Notes: generated from the sequence alone by a model not told the origin. 15,149 nucleotides of DNA from Rickettsiales bacterium (GCA_947441895.1 CANEUT010000020.1:1-15149); one strand, 5' to 3'; positions 1-6,542 are shown, numbered from the stretch's first letter. Made by a program: numbers and translations.

Positions 1-1238
1 GCGTCATGCCCGTTGCTGGTTGGGGGTGCCGATGCTGATTTTACCAGCGCTGGTGTTGGGCTGCTGGTAAGCAGCGGTGCCACATCTTCAGCGCGCACGT
101 TGCTCAGCGAATTCAGCGCGCACAGGCGATACGCCAAATGTTCCAACTCGCGCACATTGCCGGGCCAATCGTGACGCGCCAGTTCATCCAATGCTGAATC
201 ATCCAGCGTTTTGGGGCTAAGGCCGCGTGCTGCTGCTTCGCGCATAAAATGCGATACCAGCAGTGGAATATCATCCGCGTGATTGCGCAGCGCCGGCAGC
301 GCCAACGGCACCACATGCAAACGGAAATAAAGATCTTCGCGGAACGTGCCTTCAGCCACCAGTGCGCGCAAATCGCGGTGCGTTGCGGCCACCACCCGCA
401 CATCGGTTTTAATCGCTTGCGTCGCGCCAACCGGCGTGACTTGTTGTTCCTGAAGCACGCGCAGCAGGCGCGTTTGTGCCTCCATGGGCATGTCGCCAAT
501 TTCATCGAGGAATAAGGTGCCGCCATGGGCTTGGGTGAAGGCGCCTGCTTGTTTCTGGTGCGCGCCGGTGAAGGCACCTTTTTCATGACCGAACAGGGCG
601 CTTTCAATCAGCTCACGCGGAATGGCCGCCATGTTAAGCGCAATGAATGGATTCGCTTTGCGGCGGCTGAGCATGTGCAGCGCGCGGGCGATGCGCTCCT
701 TACCGGTGCCTGATTCGCCGGTAATCAGCACCGTTAAATCATTGCCAATCAGCTTCGCCAAGGTTGCAAACACCTGCTGCATGGCGGGTGATTTGCCAAT
801 AAGAATTAAATCATCGCTGATTTTGACGACGCCTTCTTCCATATCCTTATTAGCGACGAACGACTCACGACTCACGACTTGTTCCAGCGCTTCTATCAGC
901 ACATTCAAATCAAACGGCTTTGGCAGAAACGTCACCGCGCCTAAATCTTGCGCGCGCGCCGCATTCAGCAAGGTGTTGTGGGCACTCATCACAATCACCG
1001 GAAGTTCAGGGCGCTTTGCCTGCCAGCGCGCCAGGCCATCCAGCCCGTTGCCGCGTGGCATGGTCACATCGGTCACTACCACATCGCCCAGCCCTTGCGC
1101 TATCCATGCATCAATATCGGTCAACACGTCCGATGCCATGACGGTATAGCCCTGCGCTTTCATGGCGCGGGTGAGCACGGTGAGGATGCCTGCATCATCA
1201 TCGGCCAATAGAACGGTTTTTTGGGGAGTGGTGTTCAT
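1..1238 (-). CDS. ntrC: Nitrogen regulation response regulator NtrC, C-terminus cut off by window edge
   Basis: Sigma-54-dependent transcriptional activator phosphorylated by NtrB; it switches on nitrogen-assimilation genes. The visible 412 residues run without a break. The receiver domain (about 8-120) has the acidic cluster LADDD at 11-15, phospho-acceptor Asp57 in VVVTDVTMP and Lys107 in LPKPF. The AAA+ domain (about 147-375) has Walker A GESGTGKE at 174-181, the sigma-54 contact loop GAFTGA at 221-226 and Walker B TLFLDEIGD at 241-249, and ends at WPGNVRELEH. A low-complexity linker follows (TSSPTPALVK...), and the Fis-type helix-turn-helix expected next, perhaps 60 residues, lies outside the window. 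The ATG at 1238 gives a normal receiver N-terminus. The gene lies downstream of ntrB but 237 nt away, whereas these two genes usually abut. Family seen directly; the name NtrC rather than another sigma-54 activator rests on the NtrB neighbour. Confidence 0.93.
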   Translation of the reverse strand, partial: MNTTPQKTVLLADDDAGILTVLTRAMKAQGYTVMASDVLTDIDAWIAQGLGDVVVTDVTMPRGNGLDGLARWQAKRPELPVIVMSAHNTLLNAARAQDLGAVTFLPKPFDLNVLIEALEQVVSRESFVANKDMEEGVVKISDDLILIGKSPAMQQVFATLAKLIGNDLTVLITGESGTGKERIARALHMLSRRKANPFIALNMAAIPRELIESALFGHEKGAFTGAHQKQAGAFTQAHGGTLFLDEIGDMPMEAQTRLLRVLQEQQVTPVGATQAIKTDVRVVAATHRDLRALVAEGTFREDLYFRLHVVPLALPALRNHADDIPLLVSHFMREAAARGLSPKTLDDSALDELARHDWPGNVRELEHLAYRLCALNSLSNVRAEDVAPLLTSSPTPALVKSASAPPTSNGHD

Positions 1239-1299
1239 GCTTGTTCCTGCCGCCTATTTTTATTTAGTGGCGGATGTCGCGCTGTACGCTCACCGCCGG

Positions 1300-1316
1300 T
1301 GCCTAATTTTTAGGCA
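1300..1316. repeat. 7-bp inverted repeat in the ntrB-ntrC gap
   Basis: TGCCTAA and TTAGGCA form perfect 7-bp arms around a 3-nt loop, about 60 nt upstream of the ntrC start on the minus strand. No run of T follows on either strand, so it does not look like an intrinsic terminator. It could be a protein-binding site in the ntrC leader. It does not match the sigma-54 promoter spacing or the usual NtrC box. Function unknown. Confidence 0.4.
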
Positions 1317-1393
1317 GAGCTACCAAGCTTTCGGCCAAAAAGCAAGGACGCTTAGGGAAGAAAGTGATGAGATATTAGGACTGGCGGCCATTG

Positions 1394-1475
1394 AGCGAGC
1401 TGGGCGAGCCAGCCATGAGCCCGCAAAGCGGCGCGGAGCAATCGCCAGCAGGCGATCTTGCGGAGCAAATCGATA
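1394..1475 (-). repeat. Dispersed repeat family B, partial copy after ntrB
   Basis: This stretch begins directly after the ntrB stop when read on the minus strand. Positions 1395-1424 match the reverse complement of 6564-6593 at 26 of 30 positions, so the two are copies of one dispersed element in opposite orientation; each follows the 3' end of a gene (ntrB, cinA). The copy also holds a small hairpin (ATCGCC/GGCGAT, 1441-1456) and a duplicated GCGGAGCAA (1433-1441 and 1460-1468). The second half of the family, seen at 6624-6691, is missing here. Confidence 0.6.
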
Positions 1476-2210
1476 CTAAGCCTGTGGCAAATAAAGGCAA
1501 AACACGGCGGGTTGGCCGGGCTCGGCCTCATAGGCCACAAGCCCTTCATGTTCCTCAATAATTTTTGCCACAATGGCCAGGCCCAAGCCTTTGCCAGCCG
1601 GTTTATCGGTGGTAAACGGGGTGAACAGGCGGGGCAACATGCTGGCCGCCACGCCCGCGCCATTATCTGCCACCTTCACCTGAATGGGTAATTTGCGCCC
1701 GCCAATGCGTTGCATGCGCTCACCAATAAGGTAACGGGTGGTGATGGTGATGGTGGGGTTTTCAATATCGGCCACCGCTTCGGCGGCGTTTTTCACCAGG
1801 TTCAGCAGCGCCTGAATCAGCGCTTCGCGGTGCCCACGCACATCGGGCAGCGATGGGTCATACTGCGTAACGAACTTCACCTCGCGCGCATTGGTGCTGG
1901 CGGCGAGGCGCACATATTCGGTGATCTCGTGAATGTTCAGCGCCTCTTTCACCTGCGCCGGATTGGGGGTGAGGGGGTCCATGGTGGCGACCAGCTGCTC
2001 AATGCGCCGCGCTTCGGTGATGATGAGCTGCGCGAGGGATTTATCATCATCGCTCACGGCTTGTTCCAGCAATTGCGCCGCGCCTTTAATGGAAAGTAGC
2101 GGGTTGCGAATTTCATGCGCGAGTGATGCAGCGAGTGACGCCGACATCGACGTCCATTCCGGCGCGGGAAAAACGTGGGATGATTTTGGTGATTTTTTTG
2201 AATCGCTCAT
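1476..2210 (-). CDS. ntrB: Nitrogen regulation sensor histidine kinase NtrB, short form without PAS domain
   Basis: Histidine kinase/phosphatase of the NtrB-NtrC pair, normally controlled by the PII protein. The H-box SLAHEIRNPLLSIKGAAQLLE has phospho-acceptor His32, and its GAAQLLE ending is typical of NtrB. Next come the N-box NLVKNAAEA (Asn137, Asn141), the G1 box DNGAG (182-186), the F-box LFTPFTTDKP and the G2 box GKGLGLAI (206-213). The protein has 244 residues; NtrB is usually 340-400 with a PAS domain in front. Here only 31 residues precede the active histidine, and an in-frame stop lies about 10 nt upstream of the start, so no PAS is encoded there. ATG at 2210 has an AAAGG Shine-Dalgarno. 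It follows dusB, with a palindromic repeat in the 229-nt gap ending 17 nt before its start. All catalytic boxes are intact, so a working cytosolic kinase is likely; the sensing mode is uncertain. Confidence 0.9.
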   Translation of the reverse strand: MSDSKKSPKSSHVFPAPEWTSMSASLAASLAHEIRNPLLSIKGAAQLLEQAVSDDDKSLAQLIITEARRIEQLVATMDPLTPNPAQVKEALNIHEITEYVRLAASTNAREVKFVTQYDPSLPDVRGHREALIQALLNLVKNAAEAVADIENPTITITTRYLIGERMQRIGGRKLPIQVKVADNGAGVAASMLPRLFTPFTTDKPAGKGLGLAIVAKIIEEHEGLVAYEAEPGQPAVFCLYLPQA

Positions 2211-2227
2211 GTGCAGCCTTTATATTT

Positions 2228-2382
2228 GTCATCCCCGAGTTAGTGTTGCAGAAATTCTAAAAGAATTTCGTCGCAATACTTCATCGGGGATCCAGAGAAT
2301 GGCGAGATGATGTCTGGATTCCCGATGAAGCTGCCTTGCCAAAAACGCAAGCGTTTTTGGAGGCAACTAGCTCGGGAATGAC
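2228..2382. repeat. GTCAT-type palindromic element between dusB and ntrB
   Basis: A 155-bp element with imperfect 16-bp terminal inverted repeats (GTCATCCCCGAGTTAG against CTAGCTCGGGAATGAC). Inside are nested perfect palindromes: GAAATTC/GAATTTC (2251-2269), CTTCATCGGG/CCCGATGAAG (2279-2288, 2321-2330), a central ATCCA/TGGAT pair (2290-2294, 2315-2319) and CCAAAAACGC/GCGTTTTTGG (2339-2360). It fits the scaffold shared with the elements at 5973, 9491, 9873, 10567 and 11052. No coding potential is evident. A non-autonomous, REP- or MITE-like mobile repeat is the likely nature. Confidence 0.8.
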
Positions 2383-2403
2383 AAAAATCATCATTCACCC
2401 AAC

Positions 2404-2426
2404 TCTCTCCCCCGTTGGGGGCGAGG
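2404..2426. repeat. Short GC-rich hairpin downstream of dusB
   Basis: CCCCC-GTT-GGGGG flanked by CTCT and CGAGG forms a compact hairpin just past the dusB stop on the minus strand. There is no T tract after it. It resembles a decayed half of the CCCTCTCCC/GGGAGAGGG repeat found at 5285-5402. It may slow RNA decay or be a repeat remnant. Confidence 0.35.
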
Positions 2427-2439
2427 ACTTTTCTGTGGC

Positions 2440-3480
2440 TTACTCGCCATCTTTCACTACCTCATGCGCACGGCTGGTGAATCCACGCTCCAGCAAGCTA
2501 TCGTAATAATCGCGGATGGTTTGTTTCACCAGTTTAGCATCGGTCAGGCAGTTCACGCTCTGGCGAAATTCAGCGCTGGAATGAAGGCCGCTGGCGTACC
2601 ATCCCACATGTTTGCGGGCGATGCGAATGCCGGCATTTTCGCCATACATGCCCAGCATTTCATCATAATGGTTCAGCACAATATCACGTTGAAGCGCCAG
2701 CGATGGCTCTTCGGTTTTTATGCCCTGCAAATGCGCCACGGCCTGCGCCACAAACCATGGGCGGCCATAGCTGCCGCGACCAATCATCACCCCGTCGGCA
2801 CCGCTTTCGCTCAGCGCGCGGTCAACATCAGCCAGCGTGGTAATATCGCCATTAGCAATGACGGGAAGTTTAATCGCATCCTTCACGGTGCGGATAAAAT
2901 TCCAATCCGCCGAACCTTTATACATTTGGCAGCGCGTGCGGCCATGGATGGTAATCAGCTTGATGCCCACGTCTTCCGCGATTTTCGCCAGCTTTGCCGC
3001 GTTGAGCGATTGGTGATCCCACCCCATGCGCATTTTCAACGTCACCGGAATTTTCACGGCTTTGGCGGTGGCTTCTAAAATACGCGCCGCTAATCCTTCC
3101 TCGCGCATCAGCGCGCTACCGGCCATGCCATTCACTACTTTTTTCACCGGGCAGCCGAAGTTAATGTCGATGATATCGGCACCGCGATCTTCGTTCAGCT
3201 TGGCGGCCTCAGCCATAATTTCCGGGTCGCACCCAGCCAGCTGCACGCTGAAGGGGCGCTCCGTCGGCACGCTGCGCGACATGCGTTCAGCATTGCGCGT
3301 TTCCAGCACCACGGCCTTGCTGGCGATCATCTCGCTCACCACCAGCGAGGCGCCAAAGCTTTTCACCAGCGTGCGAAACGGCAAATCGCTCACGCCCGTC
3401 ATGGGCGCGAGGATGGCATTGCCTTCCAGCGTGATATTACCAATCTGGATGGGTTTCAGGTTGTGTGGGTTGTTGCTCAT
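2440..3480 (-). CDS. dusB: tRNA-dihydrouridine synthase, DusB family
   Basis: FMN-dependent enzyme that reduces uridine to dihydrouridine in the D-loop of tRNAs, using NAD(P)H. The protein has 346 residues, normal for the family. The TIM-barrel part shows APMTGVSDLPFR (25-36), the active-site motif INFGCPVKKVV with catalytic Cys110, KMRMGW (149-154), the tRNA/FMN-contact stretch IHGRTRCQMYKG (178-189), VIANGDI (207-213) and the phosphate-binding GADGVMIGRGSYGRPW (227-242). A helical C-terminal tRNA-binding region with KHVGWY follows. ATG at 3480 fits the usual N-terminus; its Shine-Dalgarno is weak (GGCGG). In many alphaproteobacteria dusB precedes ntrB-ntrC, as here. Often ispDF lies upstream in the same direction, but here ispDF is divergent and a small unknown gene intervenes. 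Confidence 0.95.
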   Translation of the reverse strand: MSNNPHNLKPIQIGNITLEGNAILAPMTGVSDLPFRTLVKSFGASLVVSEMIASKAVVLETRNAERMSRSVPTERPFSVQLAGCDPEIMAEAAKLNEDRGADIIDINFGCPVKKVVNGMAGSALMREEGLAARILEATAKAVKIPVTLKMRMGWDHQSLNAAKLAKIAEDVGIKLITIHGRTRCQMYKGSADWNFIRTVKDAIKLPVIANGDITTLADVDRALSESGADGVMIGRGSYGRPWFVAQAVAHLQGIKTEEPSLALQRDIVLNHYDEMLGMYGENAGIRIARKHVGWYASGLHSSAEFRQSVNCLTDAKLVKQTIRDYYDSLLERGFTSRAHEVVKDGE

Positions 3481-3522
3481 GGCCGCCGCTCATAGTGGAT
3501 TTATGCGGCAAACGCAAGGCGT

Positions 3523-3921
3523 CTAGCGGGCAGGTTCTGCGGCTGCTTTTGCATTCACGGCTTGGGTGAGCGCATCGATTTTGCTGTTAGCCTCGGCTAA
3601 ATCACCCGAGAGCTGAGTAATAGAGTTTTTTACTGAACGGCGGTAACGTTCGGCATGTTTCGCTTCCGACATGCCATAGACAGCGCCCATAACAGAGCCA
3701 ATGATGGAGCCGAATGTACCCACGCGGTCAATCAATTCACCACTGAGTGGAAACTTTTTGCCCGCTAGTTGTGCCCCAGTCTTTAACACCACAAATGGCA
3801 CGGCGCCAAGCATCAGCCCATTGCCAATGCCATTCAGAACCGTGCTGTTGTGCAACTCTTCCGATGGCGGCAACACCACTTGGTTCGACAATCTATTTTT
3901 AACTGTTGAATCTTCTTCCAC
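3523..3921 (-). CDS. Uncharacterised small protein with two glycine-rich hydrophobic segments
   Basis: A 132-residue protein of no family I recognise. Residues about 29-54 (GIGNGLMLGAVPFVV...) and 66-83 (VGTFGSIIGSVMGAVYG) are hydrophobic and glycine-rich, like a short membrane hairpin. A basic stretch (HAERYRRSVK) and a probable amphipathic or coiled-coil tail (QLSGDLAEANSKIDALTQAV) ending in AKAAAEPAR follow. This could anchor a helical tail to the inner membrane, but that is inference. The only early start is GTG at 3921; an in-frame stop lies two codons upstream and the GAAGG motif is too close to be a good ribosome site, so the true start may be a later GTG or TTG. It ends 42 nt before dusB on the same strand and may be cotranscribed with it. 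The open frame and amino-acid composition look genuine. Confidence 0.65.
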   Translation of the reverse strand: MEEDSTVKNRLSNQVVLPPSEELHNSTVLNGIGNGLMLGAVPFVVLKTGAQLAGKKFPLSGELIDRVGTFGSIIGSVMGAVYGMSEAKHAERYRRSVKNSITQLSGDLAEANSKIDALTQAVNAKAAAEPAR

Positions 3922-3984
3922 CCTTCAGTTCTACCATATGAATATGACAAAATGATGACGTTTGGTGCATTGCCATGAAGTATT

Positions 3985-4071
3985 ATGACTTTAGAAACGC
4001 TGGCTACGCCGCGCGCCAGCGCCAGCGCTGACGATATGGGTTTGCCTCATAAATGTTTCAAACCCATATAA
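3985..4071 (+). other. Possible 28-codon leader ORF before ispDF
   Basis: ATG at 3985 opens a 28-codon frame (begins MTLETLATPRASAS, ends FKPI) that stops at TAA 4069-4071, 20 nt before the ispDF start. It spans the whole 11-bp inverted repeat at 4034-4069. A GAAG motif lies 4 nt before its ATG. A second frame of 18 codons starts at 3975 and overlaps it. Such short frames arise by chance; only the position in front of ispDF, which itself lacks a clear Shine-Dalgarno, makes it worth noting. Confidence 0.2.
4034..4069. promoter_or_regulatory. 11-bp perfect inverted repeat in the ispDF leader
   Basis: ATATGGGTTTG (4034-4044) and CAAACCCATAT (4059-4069) are perfect inverted copies separated by 14 nt, ending 22 nt before the ispDF ATG. 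It could be a dimeric repressor site or an mRNA hairpin next to the ribosome site. No poly-T tract follows, so it is not a terminator. The presence of the palindrome is direct observation; the role is inference. Confidence 0.55.
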
Positions 4072-4091
4072 ATCCATGCTAAAAGCCTCTC

Positions 4092-5264
4092 ATGAACAAT
4101 AATTCGCGCATTTTTGCCCTCATTGTCGCCGCCGGATCGGGCGTTCGTGCGGGCGCTGGGACACCCAAGCAATACCGCACCGTAGGTGGTAAGCCCATGC
4201 TGCGCCACAGTGTGCAGGCGCTTGCCAGCCATCCGGCCATCGCCGGGGTTCAGGTCGTCATTCATCCCAGCCACGCCGATGATTACACAAAAGCCGTCGA
4301 TGGCATGGCACTGCTGCCCGTGGTTCATGGCGGAGCCGAGCGGGCCGATTCGGTGCGCGCCGGGCTTGCCGCACTCGCCCCCCACACGCCCGATTATGTG
4401 CTTATTCACGATGCCGCGCGGCCATTTCTCAGCCATGCTATCATCGATGCCATCATCCAAAAACTTTCACCCGACCATGCAGTGATACCCGCGCTGGCTG
4501 TGGTCGATACGGTGCGCCGTTTGGAAGGCAATGGGTGGAGCGAGGTATCGCGTGATGGCCTCTTTCGAGTGCAAACGCCGCAAGCATTTCCGTTTGAGGC
4601 ACTAAAAAACATGGCGGCGACCAATGCCACCACCACCGACGAAGCAGCCCTATGGCTTGCTGCCGGTCACCAGCTGGTCTATGTGGAAGGGGATGAAAAT
4701 TTGCGCAAAGTAACAACGGTTGCGGACATGGCTTGGACAGAAGAAAAAATACGCCTAACCTGCAAGGTTCGCAGTGTGGTTGGCATGGGCTATGATGTGC
4801 ACGCACTGGTGCCTGCGGGTGATGCGGGAGTCATCCGTTTGGGTGGCATCGACATTGCGCACAGCCACAAACTCCACGGCCATTCCGATGCCGACGTGGT
4901 GCTTCATGCCGTGGTCGATGCGCTGCTTGGCGCATTGGCCGAAGGTGACATTGGCGCGCATTTCCCGCCCAGCGATGCACGATGGAAAGGGGCCGATTCG
5001 AAAATTTTCATTGAAGAAGCGCGTTCGCGGGTTGCCGCACGCGGCGGCGTTATTCAACATCTCGACATCACCATCATTGGCGAGCGCCCCAAAATTTCGC
5101 CCCAGCGTGATGCCATGCGCACGGCCATTGCCGGCATGTTGCGCCTGCCGCTTAACCGCGTCAGCGTGAAGGCCACCACTTCCGAAAAGCTCGGGTTCAC
5201 CGGCCGCGAAGAAGGTCTTGCTTGTCAGGCTGTCGCCACCCTCACTTTGCCGGAGGATGCATGA
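4092..5264 (+). CDS. ispDF: Bifunctional IspD/IspF enzyme of the MEP isoprenoid pathway
   Basis: Fusion of two non-consecutive MEP-pathway enzymes: the N-terminal half makes CDP-methylerythritol from MEP and CTP (IspD), the C-terminal half makes ME-2,4-cyclodiphosphate (IspF). The protein has 390 residues. IspD (about 5-222) shows the CTP-binding loop IVAAGSGVRAGAGTPKQY (Arg19, Lys26), HDAARPFL (106-113) and RVQTPQAF (159-166). IspF (about 228-388) shows metal ligands Asp235 and His237 in GYDVH and His272 in VLHAVVDALLG, plus the HSHKLHGHSDADV loop, GDIGAHFPPSD (285-295), ERPKISP and TTSEKLGFTGR. Both sites look intact. Such fusions are typical of alpha- and epsilonproteobacteria. The ATG lacks a strong Shine-Dalgarno. 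The stop overlaps, by ATGA, an open frame leading to pgpA, so the two genes probably form one operon. Confidence 0.97.
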   Translation: MNNNSRIFALIVAAGSGVRAGAGTPKQYRTVGGKPMLRHSVQALASHPAIAGVQVVIHPSHADDYTKAVDGMALLPVVHGGAERADSVRAGLAALAPHTPDYVLIHDAARPFLSHAIIDAIIQKLSPDHAVIPALAVVDTVRRLEGNGWSEVSRDGLFRVQTPQAFPFEALKNMAATNATTTDEAALWLAAGHQLVYVEGDENLRKVTTVADMAWTEEKIRLTCKVRSVVGMGYDVHALVPAGDAGVIRLGGIDIAHSHKLHGHSDADVVLHAVVDALLGALAEGDIGAHFPPSDARWKGADSKIFIEEARSRVAARGGVIQHLDITIIGERPKISPQRDAMRTAIAGMLRLPLNRVSVKATTSEKLGFTGREEGLACQAVATLTLPEDA

Positions 5265-5419
5265 TGATTCAGGCCGCATCCTATACCCTCTCCCTACGGG
5301 AGAGGGAGGGGACCCACTTTAGTGGGGAGGGTGAGGGCATTGCGCCCCTCAACCATGCCCTCACCCCTCGCGATGCTCGACCCTCTCCCGCAGGGAGAGG
5401 GTTTATGGAGGACGCATGA
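5261..5419 (+). other. 52-codon open frame made by a palindromic repeat, bridging ispDF and pgpA
   Basis: ATG at 5261 overlaps the ispDF stop (ATGA, 5261-5264), and the frame's own TGA (5417-5419) overlaps the pgpA start (ATGA, 5416-5419). A GGAGG Shine-Dalgarno precedes its ATG pair (5261 and 5264). The body is the translation of the repeat at 5285-5402 (reads like SLREREGTH...PSPAGRG), a composition known from mistranslated bacterial repeats, so a functional peptide is doubtful. The frame may still be translated and couple ispDF to pgpA. Confidence 0.35.
5285..5402. repeat. CCCTCTCCC/GGGAGAGGG palindromic element between ispDF and pgpA
   Basis: A 118-bp element that starts ACCCTCTCCC and ends GGGAGAGGGT. 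It contains three levels of pairing: a hairpin at each end (CCCTCTCCC/GGGAGAGGG), CCCAC/GTGGG near the left, and a central GGGTGAGGGCA/TGCCCTCACCC stem. It differs in sequence from the GTCAT-type elements elsewhere in the window. Similar pyrimidine-rich palindromes are scattered in many proteobacterial genomes. It contains no stop in the frame joining ispDF to pgpA. Confidence 0.8.
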
Positions 5420-5964
5420 GTAAGCTGTCACTCGCCACGCTTTATGGGGCTGGCCTAAGCCCCAAAGCACCGGGCACGGCGGGTTCGCTGGTGGCAGTAT
5501 TATTAGCCTTCGGCATTTTGCAGCTGCCTTATGGCTGGGCCATATTGGCTGCGGGTGCCGCCCTGTTCACCTATCTGGGTGCCTATGCTTCTGCCCACTA
5601 TATGCGTGACCACGCCACCGCCCATGATCCATCCGAAATTGTGGTCGATGAACTGGCCGGGCAGTGGCTCACTTACAGCATTTGGCATGCGTGGCTGTTT
5701 GCCATGGCGGGCAATAGTTTCGCTGCAGTAGCGCTATTGAACGATGTCTCGGCCGATCCGCTTTATTTGGCCATTGGTTTTGTGCTGTTTCGTTTTTTCG
5801 ATATTTTAAAACCATGGCCCATCAGCCTGGCTGACCGCAAAGTGAAATCGGGTTTTGGTGTCATGTTCGATGATGTGTTGGCGGCCATTCCCGCGGGCAC
5901 TATTCTTTATATCATCTATCTTCTCTCGCCGTATTTTATGGGCGGCGTGCAATCAACGGTATAG
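5416..5964 (+). CDS. pgpA: Phosphatidylglycerophosphatase A
   Basis: Inner-membrane phosphatase that dephosphorylates phosphatidylglycerophosphate to phosphatidylglycerol. The 182 residues are close to the usual family length. Family motifs in order: GAGLSPKAPGTAGSL (11-25), DPSEIVVDELAGQW (71-84) with acidic metal-ligand candidates, FRFFDILKPWPI (124-135) and GFGVMFDDVLAAIPAG (146-161). Hydrophobic segments lie at about 27-56, 85-107, 113-128 and 154-171, consistent with a multi-pass membrane protein. The ATG at 5416 has a strong GGAGG 5 nt upstream and overlaps the stop of the preceding open frame by ATGA. It sits between ispDF and cinA on the same strand; a shared operon is likely although the three products serve different pathways. 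Confidence 0.94.
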   Translation: MSKLSLATLYGAGLSPKAPGTAGSLVAVLLAFGILQLPYGWAILAAGAALFTYLGAYASAHYMRDHATAHDPSEIVVDELAGQWLTYSIWHAWLFAMAGNSFAAVALLNDVSADPLYLAIGFVLFRFFDILKPWPISLADRKVKSGFGVMFDDVLAAIPAGTILYIIYLLSPYFMGGVQSTV

Positions 5965-5972
5965 AAAGCCTT

Positions 5973-6031
5973 GTCATTCCTGCGAACGCAGGAATCCCCT
6001 TTAAGGAGATCCCCGCTTTCGCGGGGATGAC
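5973..6031. repeat. GTCAT-type palindromic element, short form, between pgpA and cinA
   Basis: A 59-bp element of two hairpins: ATTCCTGC/GCAGGAAT (5976-5995) and ATCCCCGC/GCGGGGAT (6009-6028), bounded by GTCAT and ATGAC. It begins 9 nt after the pgpA stop and ends 4 nt before the cinA Shine-Dalgarno. Its bipartite form and boundaries match the longer GTCAT-type elements of the window, without the central stem. Confidence 0.8.
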
Positions 6032-6047
6032 AAACAGGAGGATATAT

Positions 6048-6542
6048 ATGACTATCTTTCCATCCACACTTGTTTCTACTGCCACGATGCTGCTGGCGGA
6101 TTGTCGCGCGCGGGGTTTAAAACTGGCCACGGCTGAATCATGCACGGGTGGCCTCATTGCTGCCCTCATCACCGAAATTGCCGGAAGCTCTGACGTGTTC
6201 ACGCATGGATTCATCACCTATGCCAACGCAGCCAAAACCAGTATGGTGGGCGTGCCCGCATCACTCATTGCTCAGCATGGTGCGGTGAGCGAACCGGTGG
6301 CGCGCGCCATGGCTGAAGGTGCGCTTGATGCATCGGGCGCAAGCATTGCCGTGGCGGTGACAGGGGTTGCGGGCCCGGGCGGTGGATCGGCTGAAAAGCC
6401 GGTGGGGCTGGTGCATATCGCCGTGGCGCGGGTGGATGGTAAAACGATGCATCAGCGTCATGTGTTTAGCGGTGATCGCGCCAGCGTGCGCTTACAAACC
6501 GTAGAAGCTGCGCTGTTATTATTGCTCGGGTTGTTCTCCTGA
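6048..6542 (+). CDS. CinA C-terminal domain protein, nicotinamide-nucleotide amidase (PncC type)
   Basis: Single-domain protein of the CinA-C/PncC family, which deamidates nicotinamide mononucleotide to nicotinic acid mononucleotide in NAD salvage. The N-terminal MoaB-like domain of full-length CinA is absent, as in many proteobacteria. Residues 27-42 read ATAESCTGGLIAALIT with candidate nucleophile Ser31; GFITYANAAKTSMVGVP (54-70) carries conserved Tyr58 and Lys63; GAVSEPVA and VAVTGVAGPGGGSAEKPVGLV follow. The start at 6048 is preferred over the in-frame ATG at 6027 because a perfect AGGAGG lies 6 nt upstream and the longer version would begin inside the repeat. The protein has 164 residues, normal for the family. 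It ends in a hydrophobic LLLLLGLFS. It is the last gene of the ispDF-pgpA run and converges on glmU. Confidence 0.93.
   Translation: MTIFPSTLVSTATMLLADCRARGLKLATAESCTGGLIAALITEIAGSSDVFTHGFITYANAAKTSMVGVPASLIAQHGAVSEPVARAMAEGALDASGASIAVAVTGVAGPGGGSAEKPVGLVHIAVARVDGKTMHQRHVFSGDRASVRLQTVEAALLLLLGLFS

Larger units (their letters stand above)
3922..4091. promoter_or_regulatory. Divergent intergenic region upstream of ispDF and the unknown gene
   Basis: 170 nt between two divergently read genes, so promoters for both directions should lie here; no convincing -35/-10 pair could be picked. TATTAT at 3981-3986 resembles a -10 box but lacks a correctly spaced -35. The distal part holds an 11-bp inverted repeat (4034-4069) and two tiny ORFs. 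Unlike most other gaps in the window it contains no repeat-family element. Confidence 0.45.

Noticed and set aside
113..607. 164-codon minus-strand open frame within the ntrC region
   Set aside because: The correct ntrC frame runs continuously through this region with receiver and AAA+ motifs; this frame is an out-of-phase shadow.
861..879. Short tandem repeat CGACTCA x 2.7 in the ntrC linker, considered as a phase-variation tract
   Set aside because: Fewer than three units of 7 nt is too short for appreciable slippage; it lies in a flexible linker where such sequence is unconstrained.
1239..1330. Possible sigma-54 promoter (GGCAC...GTGAGC) upstream of ntrC
   Set aside because: The spacing between the GG and GC elements is two nt too long for the consensus, and no upstream activator site was found.
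2464..3078. 204-codon plus-strand open frame
   Set aside because: Antisense shadow of dusB, which has all family motifs on the other strand.
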